A program made the translations under genes and the position numbers. This document shows, one piece after another, positions 31,618-38,735 of a stretch of 45,335 nucleotides of DNA (the first letter of the stretch is position 1; each line of letters opens with the position of its first letter). The notes below the pieces were generated by a model. The model was not told where the DNA came from. It saw nothing but the letters and a program-made list of their open reading frames with translations, and did no database searches. Source of the stretch: CAYTAP01 sp964435775 (GTDB lineage Bacteria > Planctomycetota > Phycisphaerae > Tepidisphaerales > Tepidisphaeraceae); the NCBI GenBank assembly GCA_964435775.1, contig CAYTAP010000013.1, positions 1-45,335 of the forward strand, written 5' to 3'.

Positions 31618-33633
31618 CTACTTCTCCGTCGGCACGACAATGCCGCGCATGATGATGTTCTGGCAAAAGAGAAAGACCAGGAAGGTGGGGATCGCGGCGA
31701 TGACCAGGCTCGCATAGACGACGGTGGGATGGACCTGGCTTTGAAGCTGGAACAGCCAGACCATGATCGTCCACATCTTGGGATCGGGGATGATGACCAG
31801 CGCCATCATGAACTCGCTGTAGGCGGCGGTGAACGCCTGCAAGGCGAGGACGGCGAGGATGGGCTTGGAGAGGCTCATCGTGATCGTCCAGAACTTGGTC
31901 AGCTCCCCGGCGCCGTCGATCTCGGCCGCCTCGTAAAGTTCCTGGGGCAGGCTGTCGAAAAATCCCTTGAGCAGAAAGATGCCAAACCCATTGGCCGCCC
32001 CGGGTAGGACCAGCGCCCAGAAGGTGTTGAGGAGGCTGATGTCGGCGGCGTTGCCGCCGAAGAGGCGCGGCAATAAGTAGAATCCCGCCCCCAACCCCAC
32101 CGCTCCGGCGACGACGCCTTTGATCCAGTCCGGCCATTTGGGCAAGAGCCTCGCCAGCGCGATGGCCAGCGGGATGCCGACCGCCGCCGAAATCGCAAGG
32201 CCGATCAAGGGGAAACGTTTGAGCAGCAAAAAGCTGGGGATCATGGTCACTTCCGGCGGGAAGGCCATCGTACACATGCAAAAGAGAAGCACCTTGTAGG
32301 TGCTCGGCGGGCGATAGCGGCTGAGGCCATACGCCGCCAGCGGGTTGACGGTGAGGGTGACGAGGATCATCAACCCGCAGTAGATGATCGTGTTGCGCAT
32401 CCCATTGCCGTTGAGGACCAGAAAATCAATCACCTGAATGTAGTTGCGGGTGAACAGCTCCCATCGCGTGCCTGATTTGTTGTGCTCAAAGTCCTTGTAA
32501 TCCACCTGTTCGATCGGCATCGCCAATGGCGCGACCTGTGCGAGGGGAACGCCACGTTGTTTGGCGACGAAGCGCTCAAACCCCTGGCGTGGGCCGTCGA
32601 TGGATAAGGCATTGAGCGGGCAGACCGCGGCGTCTTTGATGAACGCGGAAAAATCGGTTTGCCGGCCGAGAGAGCCGGGAATGCCGCGGGGAAGATCAAT
32701 CTTCTCAAAGGATTCGTAGCCGGCGTTCCAATTGCGGTTGAGCTGCTTGATGTCGTTGTCATACCGCGTGGCCAGGAATCGACGAAAAGCCGGCGTGGCG
32801 GATGGATCGACATGGATGAAGGCGACGTTGAGATCAAAGCGGACATACTGCTCCCAATCCTTGCGGGCCCGCTTGTCTGTCGGGGGCGTGGTCGCCAGCA
32901 GCACCTCGTCATAGTGCTTGTAATCGGTGCCGTGGGCCTTGTTGTATTCCTCGACGGTGGCCCATTGGGGGCGGAGGTATTCCTGCCAGAAAACGCCATC
33001 GAGGTTGACGACGATGCGATCGGGCGGGGCGGACCGCTCCTTGAGCGTCTCCAGAATCTTGTAGTTGACCGCGTCGGGGAAGGTGAAACGCGCCGCGGCG
33101 TAGGGTGTGTTGGGCGGTCCGACTTGCGACCAGGATTCATAGCGAACACCCAATGCGTGGGAATAATCGGCGATGTCGGGATACGCCTCCTTGGCCAGTG
33201 CCCGGAATCGACGGGAGCCGGCCCCCAGCGTGCCGACATACTGCATCTGGCCAATGGTGTACCAATGACTCGGCCACTTGTTTTGCGCGCGAAACTCACG
33301 AAAGGCATCGACAATCGGCGCCTTCTCCGATGCCGGTGTCGGCGGCGTCATCTTCCGCCAGCTTCCGATGGGACGATGCAAGTCCTTCTCGGCCGCCGTG
33401 ACGGTGGCGTACTTGGTCTCGATGTATTTCATCCAGAGGATGTCATCGTTCCAGAGATACGCGGGAACCGGCGTGACCCAGAGATAATCGGTGTCGCTCT
33501 TGACCGAACCGCTGAGCATCAGCATAAGCGGGTAGATCATGCTGACGGCGCCGATGGCAAGCAGGACATAGATGGTTCCGATGACGAAGCGGACGCGCCA
33601 GTTGCGCCGGCCGATGATGCTGATGATGGGCAT
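31618..33633 (-). CDS. CUT1 sugar ABC permease (MalG type) with repeat-bearing periplasmic insertion
   Basis: 671 residues against about 280 for MalG-type permeases. TM1 is at about 16-40 and the core resumes at about 400. The EAA loop is LYEAAEIDGAGELTKFWTIT (567-586), followed by two more helices. Between TM1 and TM2, residues 62-400 form an extra periplasmic domain. It holds about five degenerate modules of 50 residues (66-115, 142-195, 214-263, 282-332, 351-396) with the pattern 'F..FL..+Y..I..LN..W...Y.SF..I.LP' and a downstream 'DF..F'. A second insertion at 476-535 adds about 60 residues with two hydrophobic stretches. The modules resemble a segment of GH42-type glycosidases. The gene follows the SBP-permease fusion by 12 nt. 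Confidence 0.85.
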   Translation of the reverse strand: MPIISIIGRRNWRVRFVIGTIYVLLAIGAVSMIYPLMLMLSGSVKSDTDYLWVTPVPAYLWNDDILWMKYIETKYATVTAAEKDLHRPIGSWRKMTPPTPASEKAPIVDAFREFRAQNKWPSHWYTIGQMQYVGTLGAGSRRFRALAKEAYPDIADYSHALGVRYESWSQVGPPNTPYAAARFTFPDAVNYKILETLKERSAPPDRIVVNLDGVFWQEYLRPQWATVEEYNKAHGTDYKHYDEVLLATTPPTDKRARKDWEQYVRFDLNVAFIHVDPSATPAFRRFLATRYDNDIKQLNRNWNAGYESFEKIDLPRGIPGSLGRQTDFSAFIKDAAVCPLNALSIDGPRQGFERFVAKQRGVPLAQVAPLAMPIEQVDYKDFEHNKSGTRWELFTRNYIQVIDFLVLNGNGMRNTIIYCGLMILVTLTVNPLAAYGLSRYRPPSTYKVLLFCMCTMAFPPEVTMIPSFLLLKRFPLIGLAISAAVGIPLAIALARLLPKWPDWIKGVVAGAVGLGAGFYLLPRLFGGNAADISLLNTFWALVLPGAANGFGIFLLKGFFDSLPQELYEAAEIDGAGELTKFWTITMSLSKPILAVLALQAFTAAYSEFMMALVIIPDPKMWTIMVWLFQLQSQVHPTVVYASLVIAAIPTFLVFLFCQNIIMRGIVVPTEK

Positions 33634-33645
33634 GGGGGGGAACCT

Positions 33646-36453
33646 CTATATCTTGGCCGTGCGGAACTCGAGGTTGCTCAGTTGTCGAAGCTGAATGACG
33701 GTGAAGCCGATCAGCATCGCGCCCAGGACCCAGGCCATCGCGGCGCCCACGCCGAACTGAAGATAGCCGAATGTGGTGTAGAAGATTTTCAGGCCGATGA
33801 CTTCGGTCGCGCCGCCGGATTCGCCGTACGGCCCGCCGCCGGTCATCGCGAGCATGAAACCGCCGGCGCCGCGGACGGCGCCGATCATCGCGCCGATGAA
33901 ATTGATCATGACGAGAATCTTGATCGTCGGCAGCGCGATGTGCGTGAGCTTGTGGCGGATGCCCGCGCCGTCGATGTCGGCCGCCTCGTAAAGCTCTTCG
34001 GGGATCGTTTTAAGCGCCGCGAGATAGATGAGACAACCGGGACCCATGCCCGCCCAGACCGTGGGGAGCAAACAGAAAAACAGGGCAAAATGAGGATCCT
34101 GAAGCCAATCGCCGTTGAAGGCGCCAATGGCGACGCCGGGCAGGAGGTTTAAAAGCCACACTCCCTCATTGAGCAACTGGTTGATCATCCCGCTGGGGCC
34201 GTAAAAGCTTTTCCAGAGGAAAATGACGACGACGCCCGAGAGGACGGCCGGCAGATAGTACACCGTGCGAAAGAAGATTCCGCCGCGTGGAACCTCACTC
34301 AATAAAAACGCCAGACCGATCGGCGCCCAGAAGCCAAAGAAAAAGAAGAGCACGGCATACCAGAGGGAGACGCGGAGGGAGTACCAGAACTCGCCGCTGT
34401 AGAGAACCGTGGCAAAGTTGGAGACGCCGATCCATTGGCTGTCGCCGAGCACACTGTAGTTTTGAAACGCGATCGCCGTGCCCCTGACCAGCGGCCAGTA
34501 GACCCAGAGCAACAGAAGAAGCATCGCCGGGGCCATGATGATCCACGCCTTGATGTAACGATTGCGCCGCCAGCCATCCTCCCCGTGGGCGGGTGCGTGT
34601 CCGGCGACCGATGGCGCGTCGGACTTCATCTCGTCGCCGACGGTGAGGCGGTCGGTGTGGGGACCGAGGATGGCGCCTCGCATACGACTGGCGAGTGGAA
34701 CGAATCGGAACCATCCGCCGGGCGGGCGGATCAGTTCGACAAAGCGCCTGCGGGGCTTGCGCAGCTCCGGTGGCGTGAAGGCATGCAGAACGGACCACAT
34801 GACGCCTGTGAAGATGAGCAGAACAAGGATGATGATGGCGGTGGCGACCTTGTTGCGGTGGGCGACCTCGGCCGGCGGGAGATTACCGAGCATCTTCTGG
34901 TTGATCCGCTGGGTGGCGCGCTGGAGGATGCCGCGAATCTCGGCTTTGGCGGCAGCCTCATCCCCGGCGTCGATGGCGGCGATGATCGTGGAGCTCGCCC
35001 AGATCGCACCGATGGGCTTGTTCAATTCATCATACACGTACTGGCAATTTTTCCCGTACGGCTCGGGAACGCCTCCTTCAAAGGCCACGGTGTAGACCGA
35101 CTCCAGCCCCTGCGGGATGCGGCGGATCACACTGTCGTAACGCCCGCCTACGTTGAACTCTTCGAGCAGGTCGCGGCGAACGTACGGTCCAAGCCCGGCT
35201 TCAACCATCGTCTCGGTGCGAATCCGCCGGGCTTCGATTCCATCATAAAAGTGAATGTAGTGCCATGCGGCGTCACGAACCTCCTGTTTGTCTGCCAGCC
35301 CCGAGAAGATGCCCATCATGGCGGAGTTCAACTCACCGCGTCGCAAGCCGGTCGGGCCGGCCGGGACCGGTCCAAGACCCTTGGTTTGATCCATCGCGCC
35401 ATCGAAAAACTGGTCATCAAGGTAGGTGAACTGAAACCCGAATCGCACCGGCCCGCCGGCGGTGCCGGCCTCGCTGGTCTTGACGACGCCGCGGGTGATG
35501 AACTGTCCGTTGTGATAAACCTTTTCCAGCCGCAATCGCGCGAAGAAGTAGGCCGCTTCGACACCCGCTTCGGAATCGAGCACGCAATGCCAGTTGCCCG
35601 CCTTGTCCTGATCAACGACCTTCCCCCCCGCCGCGTATAGAAAGTTGGCGAAGGTCCAGCCGGGCGTCGAGGCGGAGATGCCCAGGCCGTATGTGTTGTT
35701 CTTCGGATCGGTCAGAATCTTCGCCCACGCCATCAGCTCGTTCCAGTCGTGCGGCGTGCGGAGCTCGATCCCTTCGTTGACATGCTCGGCCAGGAGAGAG
35801 CGGTCAAACGTCATCGCCGTGGCGAGCGGACCGACGGGCATCGTCCAAATGTGGTAATGCCGCGCGAGGGGGGCGAGATCATCCGCCTTGCGATACGGGC
35901 ACTTGTCGCCGTAAGGGCAAAGGCGGCGGATGACCGGCCAGGTGAGCGCCATCTCCTGACCGCGCATCGCCGACCAATTGCGCCCCTTGGACAAGGCCGC
36001 CAGCGCCGCGTCGTTGTCCAGCGAGGACAAATCGGGAATCATGATGCCCACCGCCCGCTCGATGTACTTGTCGAGCGGGTAGAGAAGCTTCATGTCGATG
36101 TATGTCTGGCTCTGACGGAAGTTGACGTACATGACATCCGGCGCGATGTCGCCGGCGATCTGCATGAACGGCACCATGTCCATGCTCTTGGAGCCGGGGA
36201 GATGAATGCCCGTCGTGGCGATGGGATCGACTCTGGGGTACTTGGCGCGAAATGCATCGATCGTTTTCCGCTGCGCCTCGGCCACCGGCCCGACCCCAAA
36301 ACCCGTGGGAACGCCGGCGGCACGGAGCGTGATGGTGTGCGATTGATGTGAAGAATCCGCCGCGCCGACGGCACGGGGGTACGCGAGGGGAATCATCGCC
36401 ACAAGCCCAACGAGGATCACAAGGCGCCAACAATATCGATTCATCAATGGCAT
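33646..36453 (-). CDS. Fusion of extracellular solute-binding protein and MalF-type permease
   Basis: 935 residues. A signal peptide (LVILVGLVAMIPLAYP, cleavage near VGAADSS) begins an SBP family 1 domain: FMQIAGDIAPDVMYVNFRQS, WNELMAWAKILTDPKNNTYG, WTFANFLYAAGGKVVD and the terminal SBP region to about 530. A transmembrane anchor (ATAIIILVLLIFTGVMW, about 533-557) and a cytoplasmic linker follow. From about 630 comes a MalF/UgpA-like permease with the EAA loop LYEAADIDGAGIRHKLTHIA near 820-850. Tethering the binding protein to its permease is unusual. No ATPase is fused or adjacent. The ATG at 36453 is used; ATG 36444 is an alternative. Confidence 0.88.
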   Translation of the reverse strand: MPLMNRYCWRLVILVGLVAMIPLAYPRAVGAADSSHQSHTITLRAAGVPTGFGVGPVAEAQRKTIDAFRAKYPRVDPIATTGIHLPGSKSMDMVPFMQIAGDIAPDVMYVNFRQSQTYIDMKLLYPLDKYIERAVGIMIPDLSSLDNDAALAALSKGRNWSAMRGQEMALTWPVIRRLCPYGDKCPYRKADDLAPLARHYHIWTMPVGPLATAMTFDRSLLAEHVNEGIELRTPHDWNELMAWAKILTDPKNNTYGLGISASTPGWTFANFLYAAGGKVVDQDKAGNWHCVLDSEAGVEAAYFFARLRLEKVYHNGQFITRGVVKTSEAGTAGGPVRFGFQFTYLDDQFFDGAMDQTKGLGPVPAGPTGLRRGELNSAMMGIFSGLADKQEVRDAAWHYIHFYDGIEARRIRTETMVEAGLGPYVRRDLLEEFNVGGRYDSVIRRIPQGLESVYTVAFEGGVPEPYGKNCQYVYDELNKPIGAIWASSTIIAAIDAGDEAAAKAEIRGILQRATQRINQKMLGNLPPAEVAHRNKVATAIIILVLLIFTGVMWSVLHAFTPPELRKPRRRFVELIRPPGGWFRFVPLASRMRGAILGPHTDRLTVGDEMKSDAPSVAGHAPAHGEDGWRRNRYIKAWIIMAPAMLLLLLWVYWPLVRGTAIAFQNYSVLGDSQWIGVSNFATVLYSGEFWYSLRVSLWYAVLFFFFGFWAPIGLAFLLSEVPRGGIFFRTVYYLPAVLSGVVVIFLWKSFYGPSGMINQLLNEGVWLLNLLPGVAIGAFNGDWLQDPHFALFFCLLPTVWAGMGPGCLIYLAALKTIPEELYEAADIDGAGIRHKLTHIALPTIKILVMINFIGAMIGAVRGAGGFMLAMTGGGPYGESGGATEVIGLKIFYTTFGYLQFGVGAAMAWVLGAMLIGFTVIQLRQLSNLEFRTAKI

Positions 36454-36702
36454 CAAACTACCGTTTGCGGGTGTCGCTCAAACCTTCGCACATGGGTTCC
36501 GAACAGATCCTCATCGATGTCAGGTGTCTGGCCATACACATGGTCGATACCGTTGCGACTCGCGGCCTTCAAGTCAAGAGCAATTGTCCGCTCACCAATC
36601 TCGCATTTGGATCACACCCCGCGGACGGACGATGAGCATCACGTTTCCATTACCCGGCATGCCCGCCGCCTGGCCGCAATCGCTTCCCCATGAACTGGCC
36701 GG

Positions 36703-37470
36703 TTACGGAATCACTTCCCGAATCACATCGCAATAATCGGTCGTAATTCCGTCGATCGTCAGTTCAGCCGCGCCTCGCCAGGCGACTTCGCTGTTGAGCG
36801 TGTACATCCAAACCGGAAATCCACCGGCATGGATGGCGTCGACGTCGGCTTTCCGCAGGCAATCCCCCCAGTGAACGGCCGACGCGCCGGCATCTCGAAA
36901 TCCGCCGAGGTTGATCGGCTTTTCCGGGGTTCCGCCGCCCAGCGCCACCAGAACGATGTGCGGAGACAAAGCATGCAGCGCCTTGAGATACGCCATATCG
37001 AAGGCCTGCACGATGACGCGGTCGGCCGCCGCATGCCGGTCCAGCAACGCCAGGGTCTGTTCGGGCGTTCCGGTCTTGCGCTCGATCAGAAGCACGGTGT
37101 CGCGACAACAATCGACCGTTTCATCCAACGTTGGAACGGTCGTTCCCTTAAACCGCGCCTCCTTCATTGCGCCCACGTCAAACTCACGCAGCTGCGCCAC
37201 CGTGGTCATTGCAATCGGTCGATCCAATACATCGGCCGGATACGCCGCGGGGTCAAGATATCGCCTCATCGCGCCATCGTGAATGCAGACGAGTTGCTCA
37301 TCCGACGTCACATGAAAATCGAGCTCCACCATGTCGGCTTTCGCGGCCATGGCCGCCGTAAATGATGGCAGCGTGTTTGACGGATACAAATGCGCCAGCC
37401 CGCTGTGAGCGATCACCAGGGGTTTGTCATCCTGAATGGATACCAAGCGTTCAATGCGTTCAAGACTCAT
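36703..37470 (-). CDS. Glycerophosphodiester phosphodiesterase family protein
   Basis: 255 residues with the GDPD TIM-barrel: LVIAHSGLAHLYPSNTLPSF (catalytic H22; the usual HRG reads HSG), KADMVELDFHVTSDEQLVCI with E49 and D51, IHDGAMRRYLD (H64, D65) and VPTLDETVDCC. VWMYTLNSEVAW and GITTDYCD close the barrel. GGAGGT lies 7 nt before the ATG at 37470. The upstream phosphoesterase gene ends 11 nt inside this one, suggesting coupled translation. The changed HRG arginine may alter phosphate binding. Confidence 0.85.
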   Translation of the reverse strand: MSLERIERLVSIQDDKPLVIAHSGLAHLYPSNTLPSFTAAMAAKADMVELDFHVTSDEQLVCIHDGAMRRYLDPAAYPADVLDRPIAMTTVAQLREFDVGAMKEARFKGTTVPTLDETVDCCRDTVLLIERKTGTPEQTLALLDRHAAADRVIVQAFDMAYLKALHALSPHIVLVALGGGTPEKPINLGGFRDAGASAVHWGDCLRKADVDAIHAGGFPVWMYTLNSEVAWRGAAELTIDGITTDYCDVIREVIP

Positions 37471-38581
37471 CGGTAACACCTCCCGCGCCATGGGCGACCG
37501 CGCGGCATCCGCGCGCGCCGATGCGCGCGACATCCATATCAGCGCCAGGCGTATGCTGCAACGCGACGACATCGGCTTGGTCGGTCTTGCTCCAGGGTTC
37601 CAGTCGCAGGCACGGAAGTTCCGGGCGGCAGTTGAAGCGGATGCGCCGGATATATCCCACACCGCGAGAGACATGGACTTGAGACTGGTTGACGACATGC
37701 AGGCCATCGGCGAGTTGTCGATGGGCGATGGGCAGAATGGGCGCGCCGTAGAAGGGGATGCGGACCTGTCCGCCGTGGGTGTGGCCGGACAGGATCAGGG
37801 GAGCGTTGTATCCTTCGAAGAAGTAAGCCGTGTCAGGGTTGTGGGACATCACCAATGCCGGTTCGTCACCAGGAACGTCGGCGAAGGCGTGCTCGGGGGA
37901 GAACCACGCGGTGTAATAATCCTCCATGCCAACGATCCAGAGCCGCCATCCACCGCGTGTGAGTGGAATCGCGCGGTTGCGGAGCACTTCAATGCCGCGC
38001 CGCGCGAGTTCGGCTTCCAACGCTTCGGCGATGTAGGCCTGGCGGATCGGCCCGCCGGCATTTTCGTTGGCGTCTTCATAGTCATGATTGCCCAGGGATA
38101 CGATGACAGGCGCTTTGAGCATCTCCAACAGCTCGGCCACGGGCCGTACACCGGCCAGGGTGTGGTGAACAAGATCGCCGACGACGGCGACGAGGTCAGG
38201 CTGCAAGGCGTTGGCCTCTCGAATGACGCGGCGGATGTACCAGAGAGGCACATGATTGCCCACATGTAGATCGGTCAACTGGACAATGCGAAAGCCGATG
38301 AAACCGGTTGGCAAACCACGAACCGGGATCGGTCGTTCGTGGACATGAAGCCAGAAGGGCTCAATCTGCGTGGCATACACCCCAGCGCCCCCCGCCGCGA
38401 CGGCCGCGCAACCCAGGCGCTTCAAAAACGCCCGTCGCGAAACCCCGCGACGACGCTCGTCCGCCGCCGGACCATCATGAGAGGCGCTCGTTGCCGGTGC
38501 CGGTTCGTCCACAATGCAATTATCACCCGTGACGGCGACCAATCCAAACGCAATTCCCAATAATGCTGAAGATGTCCGCAT
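37460..38581 (-). CDS. Tat-exported calcineurin-like metallophosphoesterase
   Basis: About 373 residues. A twin-arginine motif (SRRAFLKRLGCAAVAAGG) lies some 50 residues in, with a weak hydrophobic stretch before it, so the true start may be further downstream. The metallophosphoesterase motifs are complete: IVQLTDLHVG, VAVVGDLVHH, VSLGNHDYED, ALVMSHNPD and LILSGHTHGGQ. These resemble the YaeI/LpxG-like group of membrane-linked phosphodiesterases. The 3' end overlaps the GDPD gene by 11 nt; together they suggest phospholipid or phosphodiester degradation in the envelope. Confidence 0.85.
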   Translation of the reverse strand: MRTSSALLGIAFGLVAVTGDNCIVDEPAPATSASHDGPAADERRRGVSRRAFLKRLGCAAVAAGGAGVYATQIEPFWLHVHERPIPVRGLPTGFIGFRIVQLTDLHVGNHVPLWYIRRVIREANALQPDLVAVVGDLVHHTLAGVRPVAELLEMLKAPVIVSLGNHDYEDANENAGGPIRQAYIAEALEAELARRGIEVLRNRAIPLTRGGWRLWIVGMEDYYTAWFSPEHAFADVPGDEPALVMSHNPDTAYFFEGYNAPLILSGHTHGGQVRIPFYGAPILPIAHRQLADGLHVVNQSQVHVSRGVGYIRRIRFNCRPELPCLRLEPWSKTDQADVVALQHTPGADMDVARIGARGCRAVAHGAGGVTDES

Positions 38582-38621
38582 TTTGAATATCCCACTTCCC
38601 ACTCCTCACCATCCTCTGGTC

Positions 38622-38735
38622 ATGCCGCTCACTTGGTCCTACGATCAATTGGCGGATGAGGTGCGTCCGTCGGTTGCGGGTTTGCTTTTGACTTTTGGCG
38701 CGTTGGCCTCATCCTTAATTGCTGCGTATGTATGA
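38622..38735 (+). CDS. Possible 37-residue membrane peptide upstream of transglutaminase
   Basis: The reading frame MPLTWSYDQLADEVRPSVAG and a hydrophobic tail (LLLTFGALASSLIAAYV) ends with its TGA overlapping the transglutaminase ATG by 8 nt. No ribosome binding site is visible. It may be a coupled leader peptide or chance. Confidence 0.25.
   Translation: MPLTWSYDQLADEVRPSVAGLLLTFGALASSLIAAYV

Noticed and set aside
32434..33450. Active GH42 glycosidase domain in the permease loop
   Set aside because: Only a small module resembles part of GH42 enzymes; no complete barrel or catalytic acid pair could be recognised.
32659..34152. 497-codon + strand reading frame
   Set aside because: Antisense across the two permease genes, with no recognisable family and composition typical of a shadow frame.
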